Source: Rhabdothermincola sp037478855
GTDB lineage: Bacteria > Actinomycetota > Acidimicrobiia > Acidimicrobiales > Acidimicrobilacustridaceae
Reading direction: 5' to 3'
Assembly: GCA_037478855.1 (NCBI GenBank)
Contig: JBBFLY010000018.1
Span: 1-46,165, forward strand
Length of the DNA stretch: 46,165 nucleotides
Shown piece by piece: positions 33,872 through 42,203 of the stretch (position 1 is the stretch's first letter; each line of letters opens with the position of its first letter). A program made the position numbers and the translations under genes. The notes beneath the pieces were generated by a model that was given only the letters and a program-made list of their open reading frames with translations, was not told the origin of the DNA and made no database searches.

Positions 33872-35176
33872 GTGTCCGAGCACGCCGAGCTCCTCGCCCG
33901 CCACCGGCGGGTGCTGCCGAACTGGCTGACCCTCTACTACGACGAACCCATCGAGCTGGTCGCCGGTGAGGGGCGCCACGTGGTCGACGGTGAGGGAAAC
34001 CGCTACCTGGACTTCTTCGGCGGGATCCTCACCACCATGACCGGCTACGCCGTACCCGAGGTGGTCGAGGCGATCCGCACCCAGGCCGGCCGGATGCTGC
34101 ACACCTCGACGCTGTATCTCAGCCGCCTCCAGATCGAGCTGGCCGAACGCCTGGCGGCGCTGTCGGGGATCCCGAACGCCAAGGTCTTCTTCACCACCTC
34201 AGGGTCGGAGGCCAACGAGGCGGCGTTGCTGCTGGCCTCCACGCACCGGCGCTCCAACCAGGTGCTGGCGCTGCGCAACAGCTACCACGGGCGGTCGTTC
34301 GCCACCATCGGCGTGACCGGCAACCGGGGCTGGTCGGCGTCGAGCCTCACCCCTTTCGCCGTGCACTACGTGCACAACGGCTACCGGTTCCGCAGCCCGT
34401 TCCGCCACCTCGACGACGAGGCGTTCATCGCGGCGGTGGTCGATGACGTCCGTGACGTCATCGTGACCATGACCGCCGGCGACGTCGCCTGCCTGATCGC
34501 CGAGCCCATCCAGGGGGTGGGCGGGTTCACCGTCCCGCCCGACGGCATGCTCGGCGCCGTCCAAGAGGTGCTCGACGAGTACGGGATCCTCTACGTGAGC
34601 GACGAGGTGCAGACCGGCTGGGGGCGCACCGGCGAGCACCTCTGGGGCTACGAGGCCCATGGGGTGCGCCCCGACCTGCTCACCTTCGCCAAGGGTCTCG
34701 GCAACGGACTGGCCATCGGCGGCGTCATCGCCCGGGCCGAGATCATGGACTGCCTGCGGGCCAACTCGATCTCCACCTTCGGCGGCAACCCGCTGGTCTG
34801 CGCGGGCGCCCTGGCCAACCTCGACTACCTGCTCGACCACGACCTGCAGGCCAACGCCGCCCGCACGGGCAAGCGTCTGCTCGACGGGCTGCGCCCCCTG
34901 GTCGACCGGCTGGCGGTGGTCGGCGAGGTCCGGGGCAAAGGGCTGATGGTGGGTGTCGAGCTGGTCGGCCCCGACGGTCACGCCCCCGACGCCGAGGCCG
35001 CCTCCCGGGCGCTGGAGCTGGCGCGCCAGGCCGGGCTGCTCATCGGCAAGGGGGGTCTGTTCGGCAACTGTCTGCGCATCGCCCCGCCGCTGTCGGTCAC
35101 CGACGACGAGATCGACACCGGGCTGGGTGTCCTCGTCGACGTGCTGACCACGCTCGACCGGGAGCGGGCTCGATGA
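33872..35176 (+). CDS. Class III aminotransferase (AGXT2/beta-alanine type)
   Basis: A 434-residue PLP enzyme. YLDFFGGILTTMTGY, FFTTSGSEANEAALLLA, YHGRSFATIG, VSDEVQTGWGRTGEHLWGYEAHG and LTFAKGLGNGLAIGGVI (Lys) match alanine-glyoxylate/beta-alanine-pyruvate (AGXT2-like) enzymes. It is coupled by ATGA overlap to the semialdehyde dehydrogenase. This pairing fits beta-alanine to malonate semialdehyde, or 3-aminoisobutyrate to methylmalonate semialdehyde. GTG 33872 has only a distant GAGGA. Confidence 0.9.
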   Translation: MSEHAELLARHRRVLPNWLTLYYDEPIELVAGEGRHVVDGEGNRYLDFFGGILTTMTGYAVPEVVEAIRTQAGRMLHTSTLYLSRLQIELAERLAALSGIPNAKVFFTTSGSEANEAALLLASTHRRSNQVLALRNSYHGRSFATIGVTGNRGWSASSLTPFAVHYVHNGYRFRSPFRHLDDEAFIAAVVDDVRDVIVTMTAGDVACLIAEPIQGVGGFTVPPDGMLGAVQEVLDEYGILYVSDEVQTGWGRTGEHLWGYEAHGVRPDLLTFAKGLGNGLAIGGVIARAEIMDCLRANSISTFGGNPLVCAGALANLDYLLDHDLQANAARTGKRLLDGLRPLVDRLAVVGEVRGKGLMVGVELVGPDGHAPDAEAASRALELARQAGLLIGKGGLFGNCLRIAPPLSVTDDEIDTGLGVLVDVLTTLDRERAR

Positions 35177-36684
35177 CCGGGCCGGAGGTGATCCCGCTCT
35201 GGATCGACGGCAAACGCTGGGACGGCAGCTCATCACGCACCTCACCCGTGTTCGATCCCGCCACCGGTGCGGTGACCGCCGAGGTGCGTCTGGCTTCGAC
35301 CGGGGACGTGGACGCGGCCGTCGCCTCCGCCCGGTCGGCGTTCAGAGCCTGGCGGACCACCTCGCTGGCCCGCCGTTCGGCGGTGCTGTTCGCGTTCCGG
35401 GAGCTGCTCGACCGCCACCGCGACCAGCTCGCCCGCAGCATCGTGGCCCAGCACGGCAAGGTGTACGCCGACGCCCTCGGCGAGGTGGGTCGCGGCCTCG
35501 AGGTGGTCGAGTTCGCGTGCGGGATCCCGCACCTGCTCAAGGGCTCCCACAGCGAGCAGGTCTCGACCGACGTGGACGTGTTCTCGCTGCGCCAGCCCGT
35601 GGGCGTGTGCATCGGGGTGACCCCGTTCAACTTCCCGGCCATGGTGCCGCTGTGGATGTGCCCGGTGGCGATCGCCTGCGGGAACGCCTTCGTGCTCAAA
35701 CCCAGCGAACGGGACCCGGCAGCGTCGATGCTGCTGGCCGAGCTGTGGGCCGAGGCGGGCCTGCCCGACGGGGTGTTCAGCGTCGTGCACGGCGACCGCG
35801 AAGCCGTCGACGCGCTCATCACCCACCCCGGTGTCGACGCGGTCAGCTTCGTCGGATCCACGCCCGTCGCCCGGCACGTCTACGAGACCGCGGCTCGCTC
35901 TGGGATCCGGGTCCAGGCCCTCGGGGGAGCGAAGAACCACATGGTGGTCCTGCCAGACGCCGACCTCGACTGGGCCGCCGACGCCGCCGTCGGTGCCGCC
36001 TACGGCTCCGCTGGCGAGCGGTGCATGGCCGTGTCGGTGGTGGTGGCAGTGGACCCGATCGGCGACGAGCTGGTGACCCGGATCCGGGCGCGCACCGAGC
36101 GGCTGCGGGTCGGCCCCGGGCTCGAGCCGGGGGTGGACATGGGGCCGCTCGTCACCGCCGGGCACCGCGATCGGGTGGCGGGCTACGTGGAGGCCGGCCT
36201 CGCCGAGGGTGCCGAGCTCGTGGTGGATGGGCGGAGGCTGCGGGTCCCTGGCTACGAGGGCGGGTTCTGGCTGGGACCGTGCCTGTTCGACCGGGTGCGC
36301 CCCGAGATGTCGATCTACCGGGAGGAGATCTTCGGCCCGGTGCTGTCGGTGGTGCGGGTGTCAGGGCATGAGGAGGCGCTGCAACTCGTCGCCGCGAACC
36401 CCTACGGCAACGGCGTGGCCGTGTTCACCCGGGACGGCGGCGCAGCCCGCCGCTTCACCCGTGAGGTGGAGGCCGGGATGGTGGGGGTCAACGTGGCCAT
36501 CCCCGTGCCGATGGCCTACTACTCCTTCGGCGGCTGGAACGACTCCCTGTTCGGTGACACGCACGTGCACGGCCCAGAGGGGGTGCACTTCTACACCCGG
36601 GGCAAGGTGGTGACCACCCGCTGGCCGACCCCCACCACGGATGCGCCCGCCGGGCCCGACCTCGGGTTCCCAACCCACACCTGA
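35173..36684 (+). CDS. mmsA: Methylmalonate/malonate-semialdehyde dehydrogenase (acylating)
   Basis: CoA-dependent ALDH converting malonate semialdehyde to acetyl-CoA or methylmalonate semialdehyde to propionyl-CoA, with loss of CO2. The 503-residue product has GVTPFNFPAMVPLWMCP, LGGAKNHMVVLPDAD (Asn replaces the general-base Glu of hydrolytic ALDHs, as in this acylating family) and YGSAGERCMA with catalytic Cys284. ALDH tail motifs EEIFGPVLSVVRV and SFGGWNDSLFGD are present. It is translationally coupled to the beta-alanine-type aminotransferase. A hairpin follows its stop directly. Confidence 0.95.
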   Translation: MTGPEVIPLWIDGKRWDGSSSRTSPVFDPATGAVTAEVRLASTGDVDAAVASARSAFRAWRTTSLARRSAVLFAFRELLDRHRDQLARSIVAQHGKVYADALGEVGRGLEVVEFACGIPHLLKGSHSEQVSTDVDVFSLRQPVGVCIGVTPFNFPAMVPLWMCPVAIACGNAFVLKPSERDPAASMLLAELWAEAGLPDGVFSVVHGDREAVDALITHPGVDAVSFVGSTPVARHVYETAARSGIRVQALGGAKNHMVVLPDADLDWAADAAVGAAYGSAGERCMAVSVVVAVDPIGDELVTRIRARTERLRVGPGLEPGVDMGPLVTAGHRDRVAGYVEAGLAEGAELVVDGRRLRVPGYEGGFWLGPCLFDRVRPEMSIYREEIFGPVLSVVRVSGHEEALQLVAANPYGNGVAVFTRDGGAARRFTREVEAGMVGVNVAIPVPMAYYSFGGWNDSLFGDTHVHGPEGVHFYTRGKVVTTRWPTPTTDAPAGPDLGFPTHT

Positions 36685-36718
36685 GGTACCCCCGTCAGTC
36701 GTCGTTGACGATCGTACC
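36685..36718 (+). terminator. Symmetric hairpin directly after mmsA
   Basis: GGTAC-ccc-CGTCA-(8-nt loop)-TGACG-atc-GTACC: two 5-bp stems separated by a symmetric 3x3 internal loop, starting one base after the mmsA stop codon. There is no T tract. It is a probable 3' end of the catabolic operon. Confidence 0.5.
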
Positions 36719-36828
36719 GACGCCGAGCGTTCGGCCTCCCGCGGCCAACCGAGCCCAGTGCACCCCGCGCACGACGGTCGGCGGGAACCGCGAGCCGGGC
36801 GGTTTCGTCAGGCAGGCGGCCAGCGCCG

Positions 36829-36834
36829 TAGCCT
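36829..36834 (+). promoter_or_regulatory. -10 box of the MFS gene, leaderless geometry
   Basis: TAGCCT ends 8 nt before GTG 36843 with no ribosome-binding site between. It is the same hexamer as at 12857. Confidence 0.5.
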
Positions 36835-36842
36835 CCGCCCCG

Positions 36843-38189
36843 GTGACGACGCCCCCGCAGCCCGAGCAGCCCGACCAGCCCGAGGTCGATCCCGAGGTCG
36901 AGCTCACCGTCGAGGACGCCGAGGACGCCCTGCTCGAAGGCGACCGGACCTTCGCACCAGGGACGGCACGCGCCGCGCTCACCTACAGCACGTTCCGGAC
37001 CGTCTACGTCGGCTCGCTGCTGTCGAACATCGGCTCCTGGATGCAGAACGTCGTTCTGGGCGCGTTCGCGCTCGAGCTCACCGGGTCCTCCACCTACGTG
37101 AGCTGGATCGCGTTCGCGCAGCTCGGGCCGCTGCTGCTGTTCTCCCTGGCCGGGGGTGCGCTCGCCGACGTGGTCGACCGCCGGCGGTTGCTCGTGCTCG
37201 TCTCCGTGCAGCAGCTGCTGCTCTCCCTGGTGCTCGCCTGGCTCGCCCGGAGCTCCTCGCCCTCACTGTGGGGTCTGGTGCTCGTGACGTTCCTGATCGG
37301 GGTCGGCCAGGCGATCTACGCCCCCACGTACTCCGCGCTGCTCCCGCTGCTGGTGGATCGCCGGGACCTCCCCGGCGCGGTGTCGCTCAACTCCGCCAGC
37401 ATGAACCTGTCGCGGGTGGTGGGACCGGCGATCGGGGCAGTGGTGTACGCGAGGTTCGGTGCGTCCTGGGTCTTCGCCGGCAACGCGGTCACCTACCTCT
37501 TCATCATCGGGGCCCTGCTGATGGTGACCCTGCCCGCGACCGCGGCGCGGGCCTCGGGTGAGCCGACCGGCCTGCGGCGGATCGGCGAGGGCTTCCAGGT
37601 GGCCCGCCGGGATCGGGTGGTCGGTCGCTGCCTCACCACCATGGCGCTGTTCTCCTTTTTCTGCCTGCCGTTCGTGTTGCACATCCAGCGGCTCGCAGCC
37701 GACAACCTCTCCATCGCCCCGAGGAGCGCTGCGTTCGGCGCGCTCTACGCCTGCTTCGGCCTCGGCGCGGTGGCGGGCGCGCTGTCGATCGGCACGTTCC
37801 TCGCCGGCCACTCGCTCGAGACCATCGTCCGTGTCGGCCTCGGCGGCTTCGCGGTGTCGCTGTGCGCTTTCGGATTGCTGCGCAACCCTCCACCCGCCTA
37901 CCCCGTCGCACTGATCGTGGGGTTCTGCTACTTCGCCACGGTCACCTCGCTGTCGACCGTCCTGCAGAAGCGTCTCGACGACCGGGTGCGCGGCCGGGTG
38001 ATGGCGCTGTGGATCATGGCCTTCGGCGGCACGGTCCCGATCGGCGGGCTGGTGGCGGGACCGATCATCGACACCACCTCCGTGACCGTCGTGGTGCTGG
38101 TGGGTGCTGCGGTCGCAGCGATCCTCGTGCCCTTCGCCGACCTGCGGACCCTCGCCTCCGACCCCGGCTCGCCACCTCGGCCTGCCTGA
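36843..38189 (+). CDS. MFS transporter (EntS-like exporter family)
   Basis: A 448-residue membrane protein. The acidic cytoplasmic N-terminus (QPEQPDQPEVDPEVELTVED) is followed by about 12 helices. FRTVYVGSLLSNIGSWMQNV, then GGALADVVDRRRLLV and ALNSASMNLSRVVGPAIG-like segments (SLNSASMNLSRVVGPA here) are typical of the EntS/MFS_3 branch. That branch exports siderophores, drugs or other small molecules. No biosynthetic cluster for a small molecule is adjacent, so the substrate is unknown. GTG 36843 is supported by the upstream -10 box; the longer frame from 36705 would run into the mmsA terminator hairpin. Confidence 0.88.
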   Translation: MTTPPQPEQPDQPEVDPEVELTVEDAEDALLEGDRTFAPGTARAALTYSTFRTVYVGSLLSNIGSWMQNVVLGAFALELTGSSTYVSWIAFAQLGPLLLFSLAGGALADVVDRRRLLVLVSVQQLLLSLVLAWLARSSSPSLWGLVLVTFLIGVGQAIYAPTYSALLPLLVDRRDLPGAVSLNSASMNLSRVVGPAIGAVVYARFGASWVFAGNAVTYLFIIGALLMVTLPATAARASGEPTGLRRIGEGFQVARRDRVVGRCLTTMALFSFFCLPFVLHIQRLAADNLSIAPRSAAFGALYACFGLGAVAGALSIGTFLAGHSLETIVRVGLGGFAVSLCAFGLLRNPPPAYPVALIVGFCYFATVTSLSTVLQKRLDDRVRGRVMALWIMAFGGTVPIGGLVAGPIIDTTSVTVVVLVGAAVAAILVPFADLRTLASDPGSPPRPA

Positions 38190-38206
38190 GCTCGGCCGAC
38201 GCCACC

Positions 38207-38274
38207 GGCACCTGCCCGGGTGCCCTGAGCCGTCCGACTCATTCTGCGCCACGGGTGTGCGGGTCCCTCACACC
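38207..38274. terminator. Two hairpins after the MFS gene
   Basis: GGCACC-tgcccg-GGTGCC (38207-38224) and GGTGTG-(9)-CACACC (38254-38274). The first lies 17 nt past the MFS stop and is the likelier terminator. Neither has a T run. Confidence 0.45.
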
Positions 38275-38367
38275 GCAACAGGACGGCGCCGATGAAAGAC
38301 CGGTCAGAGGCCCGGGGAGCGGATCCCAGCCGGCAACACGGTCCGCGAGGGGGCGAACGCGCTCTGT

Positions 38368-38373
38368 TACTCT
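38368..38373 (+). promoter_or_regulatory. -10 candidate for the glycan operon
   Basis: TACTCT, preceded by T, lies about 51 nt before GTG 38425. GGGAGGAGGT at 38405-38414 would be the ribosome-binding site on that leader. No convincing -35 is seen. The remainder of 38190-38424 holds only the hairpins listed above. Confidence 0.4.
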
Positions 38374-38424
38374 CCCCGGGCGGAGGCTGAGCGAAGCGAA
38401 ACGCGGGAGGAGGTGTGACGGCGC

Positions 38425-39210
38425 GTGACGACTGCTGACGCAGCCACGGCCGTGGATCGCGTCGCCGCGCCCGCCGGCCATCCCGAACCGACGGCGGCCG
38501 CCGACTCGCCGATGACCGGCAGGCAGGTTCCGCTCGGCCCCACCACCGGGGCGACACCCTCGTCGGTGCAGCGCCCGCCACTGCGGTTGCACGCACGATG
38601 GCACCGGGCGGTGAAGCGGAGCTTCGACCTGCTCATCGGCGTCCCGCTGCTCGTGCTGGCGCTCCCGCTGCTCGTCGTCCTCATCGCGCTGGTGCGCCTG
38701 AGCTCACCGGGCCCTGCGCTGTTCCGCCAGCAGCGCCCCGGTCGCGACGGACGCACCTTCACCATCTACAAGCTCCGGACGATGCGGGTCGACGCCGAGC
38801 AGATCCTCGCAGCCGACGCCGCCCTCCGACAGGAGTTCATCGCCAACGGCTACAAGCTCCCTCTCGACCGGGACCCCCGGGTCACGGCCGTCGGCCGGTT
38901 CCTGCGGCGCACCAGCCTCGACGAGCTCCCCCAGCTGTTCAACGTGGTGCTCGGCACCATGAGCCTCGTCGGTCCTCGGCCGGTGCTGCTCGAGCAGGCC
39001 GAGGAGCTGTTCGGCGACGATCTCGACGTGTACTTCGCCGTGAAGCCCGGGCTGACCGGGCTCTGGCAGGTGAGCGGCCGCAGCTCGCTCACCCATGAGG
39101 AGCGGGCTCGGCTCGATGCGGCATATGTACGCTGCTGGTCGCCGATGCTCGACCTGAAGCTGCTGGTGCGCACCGTTCCAGCCGTGCTGGCCGCACGCGG
39201 CGCCTACTGA
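38425..39210 (+). CDS. Initiating sugar transferase (PF02397 type)
   Basis: Phosphoglycosyltransferase that moves a sugar-1-phosphate onto undecaprenyl phosphate to start a surface glycan repeat unit. The 261-residue protein has a low-complexity N-terminal tail, a membrane segment at about 66-92 (RSFDLLIGVPLLVLALPLLVV), and the catalytic domain: SSPGPALFRQQRPGRDGR, YKLRTMRVDA, RRTSLDELPQLFNVV and MSLVGPRP, then GLTGLWQVSGRS. It lacks the four extra N-terminal helices of WbaP-type enzymes. GTG 38425 follows GGGAGGAGGT by about 10 nt. It heads the operon running to 44602. Confidence 0.93.
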   Translation: MTTADAATAVDRVAAPAGHPEPTAAADSPMTGRQVPLGPTTGATPSSVQRPPLRLHARWHRAVKRSFDLLIGVPLLVLALPLLVVLIALVRLSSPGPALFRQQRPGRDGRTFTIYKLRTMRVDAEQILAADAALRQEFIANGYKLPLDRDPRVTAVGRFLRRTSLDELPQLFNVVLGTMSLVGPRPVLLEQAEELFGDDLDVYFAVKPGLTGLWQVSGRSSLTHEERARLDAAYVRCWSPMLDLKLLVRTVPAVLAARGAY

Positions 39211-39223
39211 GACGCTCCCCCTC

Positions 39224-40354
39224 ATGACCGATCCGTCGCGCGCCCCCCGCATCCTGCACGTGGCCCAGCCCACCATCGCAGGGGTGGCGGTGTTCGTCCG
39301 CAACGTGGCCCGCCACCAGCACCGCATCGGCTGGCAGGTCACGGTCGCCTGTCCGTCCGACGGGTGGCTCGCGGAGGAGCTGCGCGCCCTCGGGGTGCCG
39401 GTCGTCATCTGGGAGGCGACCCGCAACCCCGGTCCCGGGCTGGTAGCGGAGGCCGTGGCCCTGCGTGCGATCGTCCGAGCCGTCGAGCCGGACGTCGTGT
39501 ACCTCCACTCGGCCAAAGCCGGGTTGGTCGGCAGGCTGGTCGTCCGACGAAGGATCCCCGTCGTGTTCGAGCCGAACGCCTGGTCTTTCCATCCGTCCGG
39601 CCCGTTCCAACCTCTGGCACGAGTCTGGGAGCGCCTCGCGTCACGCTGGGTCGACCTGTTCGTGATGGTGAGCGAGACCGAAGCGGCGCAGGGTCGAGCG
39701 GTCGGGGTGCGCGGCCACTACGTGACCATCCCCCACGGGGTTGATCCCGACGCGTTCCCGTTCAGCGACGATGCCGCGCGCGAACAGGCCCGGCGTGAGC
39801 TGGGCTTGCCCGACGCACCGACCGCGGTCTGCGTCGGCCGACTCTGTGAGCAGAAGGGCCAAGACCTGCTGTTCGACGCGTGGACCCGGGTGCTCGGCCG
39901 GGTTCCCGACGCGCAGCTGGTGCTCGTCGGCGACGGACCCGACGGCCCGTCGCTGCGGCGGCGCGCACCTGCCCACGTGCACTTCGCGGGAGATCGCTCC
40001 GATGTGCACCGCTGGCTCACCGCCGCTGATGTCGCCGCGGTCTCCTCGCGCTGGGAGGCGGGCATCAGCTTCGCCACCATCGAAGCCTGGTCGACAGGCC
40101 GGCCGGTGGTGACCTTCGACATGTCCGGGATGGGGGACCAGATCCGCGACGCTGGCGCCGCGGTGCCGCTGGGCGACACCGACCGGTTCGCATACGAGCT
40201 CGCGCTGCGCCTCGCCGACCCGCAGCGCTGCGCAGCCGAGGGGCGGGCAGGTCGGCGACGGGTGGAGACGGAGCTCTCCGAGCAGCGCTCCGTCGAGTCG
40301 GTCACGGCAGCGGTACAGCGCCTGCTCGTCGAGCTCCGAGCCGGCCCACGATGA
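39224..40354 (+). CDS. GT4-family glycosyltransferase
   Basis: A 376-residue GT-B enzyme. The N-terminal acceptor half begins ILHVAQPTIAGVAVFVRNVARHQ. The C-terminal half has CVGRLCEQKGQDLLFDAW, VLVGDGPDGPSLRR and SSRWEAGISFATIEAWSTGRPVV, the family's nucleotide-sugar site. It probably extends the lipid-linked glycan on the cytoplasmic face; donor and acceptor are unknown. It lies 14 bp after the sugar transferase, and its stop overlaps the next ATG (ATGA). Confidence 0.9.
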   Translation: MTDPSRAPRILHVAQPTIAGVAVFVRNVARHQHRIGWQVTVACPSDGWLAEELRALGVPVVIWEATRNPGPGLVAEAVALRAIVRAVEPDVVYLHSAKAGLVGRLVVRRRIPVVFEPNAWSFHPSGPFQPLARVWERLASRWVDLFVMVSETEAAQGRAVGVRGHYVTIPHGVDPDAFPFSDDAAREQARRELGLPDAPTAVCVGRLCEQKGQDLLFDAWTRVLGRVPDAQLVLVGDGPDGPSLRRRAPAHVHFAGDRSDVHRWLTAADVAAVSSRWEAGISFATIEAWSTGRPVVTFDMSGMGDQIRDAGAAVPLGDTDRFAYELALRLADPQRCAAEGRAGRRRVETELSEQRSVESVTAAVQRLLVELRAGPR

Positions 40355-41274
40355 GCGCCACCTCCCCCGCTCCCGGCCCGACGTTCCTCGTGATCGGTGC
40401 GGCCCGCAGCGGCACCACGCTGCTCGCCCACGTGCTCGCCCGACATCCGGACGTGTTCTTCACGGACCCCAAGGAGCCGCACTTCCTCGCCTTCGCCGGC
40501 CAGACCGTCGACTTCGCCGGACCAGGCGACGCGGACACCATCAACCGGTACGCGGTCACCGATGAGCGACGCTGGCGTGCGCTCTTCGCACCCGGCGCCC
40601 GTAGCCGCCATCGCGGTGAGGGCTCGGTGACGACGCTGTACTACGCGCCTCAGGCCATCGAGAGCATCCGCGCCCACTGCCCTGACGTGAAGCTGATCGC
40701 GCTGCTACGTGACCCGGTGGACCGGGCGTTCTCCGCGTACAGCTACCTGGTGGGACGCGGCTGGGAGACCGAGACCTTCCAGCGGGCGCTCGAGCTCGAG
40801 GAGGAGCGTCGCGCCAGGCACTGGCACCACCTGTGGCACTACACCCGCATGGGCTTCTACTCCCGCCAGCTCGCCCCGTTCATCGAGGCGTTCGGGCGCG
40901 ACCGACTGCTCGTCATCGGCTACGAGGACCTGGTGGCCGACCCCGCCGCACACCTGAGACGGATCTTCGCCTTCTTGGACCTCGACCAACACGGCATCGA
41001 CGAGCTCGGCGCGCAGGTCAACGTGGGTGGGCGACCGCAGAGCCGGACCATGACCCGGGCGATGAACTGGTTGCGACGACACGAGCGAACCCGAGCGCTG
41101 GTCCGCACGGCCGTGCCCTTCAGGCTGCGCGAGTGGGTGCGTCGCAGGAACTTGGAACGGATGGAGCTGCCCGGCGACACCCGACCGACGCTCGAGTCGC
41201 TCTACGCCGCAGAACGTGACGCGCTCGTCGCGCTGCTCGGCGACGATGCGCCCTCCTGGGCGGGGCCGCGATGA
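40351..41274 (+). CDS. PAPS-dependent sulfotransferase, first copy
   Basis: A 307-residue sulfotransferase. The 5'-phosphosulfate loop is IGAARSGTTLL (16-25), the 3'-phosphate motif is LLRDPVDRAFSAYSY, and a downstream VIGYEDLVADPAAHLRRIF is typical of the heparan N-sulfotransferase/Stf-like family. It would transfer sulfate from PAPS to a hydroxyl or amino group of the glycan made by this operon. ATGA overlaps link it to both neighbours. The next gene is a paralog. Confidence 0.92.
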   Translation: MSATSPAPGPTFLVIGAARSGTTLLAHVLARHPDVFFTDPKEPHFLAFAGQTVDFAGPGDADTINRYAVTDERRWRALFAPGARSRHRGEGSVTTLYYAPQAIESIRAHCPDVKLIALLRDPVDRAFSAYSYLVGRGWETETFQRALELEEERRARHWHHLWHYTRMGFYSRQLAPFIEAFGRDRLLVIGYEDLVADPAAHLRRIFAFLDLDQHGIDELGAQVNVGGRPQSRTMTRAMNWLRRHERTRALVRTAVPFRLREWVRRRNLERMELPGDTRPTLESLYAAERDALVALLGDDAPSWAGPR

Positions 41275-42203
41275 GCGCGTCCCGACCAGGGCCGGACTTC
41301 GTCATCGCCGGAGCCGCGAAGTCGGGGACCACCGCGCTCTACCAGTACCTCCGGGAGCATCCCGGTCTCTTCCTCACCGAACCGAAGGAACCCCACTACT
41401 TCGCGCTCGCCGGAAGCCGCCCCGCCTTCACCGGCCCCGGCGACGACCGGACCATCAACCGGCTCGCGATCACCGACCGCGACCGGTACCTCGCGCTCTT
41501 CGAACCGGCCCCACCCGGGACGCTTCGAGGTGAGGCATCGGTCTCGACCCTCTACTACGAACAGGCCCACCGCAGGCTCCGCGAGCACAACCCGCAGATC
41601 AAGATCATCTGCATGCTGCGCGACCCCGCGGACCGGGCGTTCTCCGCGTACAGCTTCATGCGCACCCGCACCTTCGAGCCGTACGCGGAGTTCGAGCGGG
41701 CCCTCGACGACGAGCCCCGGCGCATCGCCGCGGGCTGGCACCACATCTGGCACTACCAGGCCATGGGACGCTACGCAGAGCAGCTCACCCATCTCTTCGA
41801 GCTCTTCCCCCGCGAGCAGGTGCTCGTCATCCTCTACGACGACTTCAGGACCGACCCGCTCGGGGTGCTCGAGCGGACCTACCGCTTCCTGTCGGTCGAG
41901 CCGATCCCACCCACGGTCACCCCTGAGCCACACCGCTCCGGTGAGCCGCGGCTCAAGACCCTGAGCCGGGTCGTGAACACCCCACACCCTGCGAAGCGGT
42001 TCCTCAGCCGGCTCGTACCCTCGAATGTGCGAACCCGGCTCCGCTCCGCGATCGGGCGCCACAACGTGGTGCGCAGCACCTACCCACCTGAGGTGCGGGA
42101 GCGCCTCATCGCGGGGTTCGCCGCGGACCTCGACCGGCTGGAGCAGCTGCTCGGTGTCGACCTGTCGAGCTGGCGGCAGGTTCGGAGACCGTCGGGCTCA
42201 TGA
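41271..42203 (+). CDS. PAPS-dependent sulfotransferase, second copy
   Basis: A 310-residue paralog of the preceding gene. GAAKSGTT (14-21) and MLRDPADRAFSAYSF are the PAPS sites, and LFLTEPKEPHYFALAG and WHHIWHYQAMGRYAEQL align with the first copy. The two diverge strongly after about residue 200, so they may sulfate different positions. ATGA overlap joins it to the first copy and its stop overlaps the next glycosyltransferase start. Confidence 0.92.
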   Translation: MSASRPGPDFVIAGAAKSGTTALYQYLREHPGLFLTEPKEPHYFALAGSRPAFTGPGDDRTINRLAITDRDRYLALFEPAPPGTLRGEASVSTLYYEQAHRRLREHNPQIKIICMLRDPADRAFSAYSFMRTRTFEPYAEFERALDDEPRRIAAGWHHIWHYQAMGRYAEQLTHLFELFPREQVLVILYDDFRTDPLGVLERTYRFLSVEPIPPTVTPEPHRSGEPRLKTLSRVVNTPHPAKRFLSRLVPSNVRTRLRSAIGRHNVVRSTYPPEVRERLIAGFAADLDRLEQLLGVDLSSWRQVRRPSGS

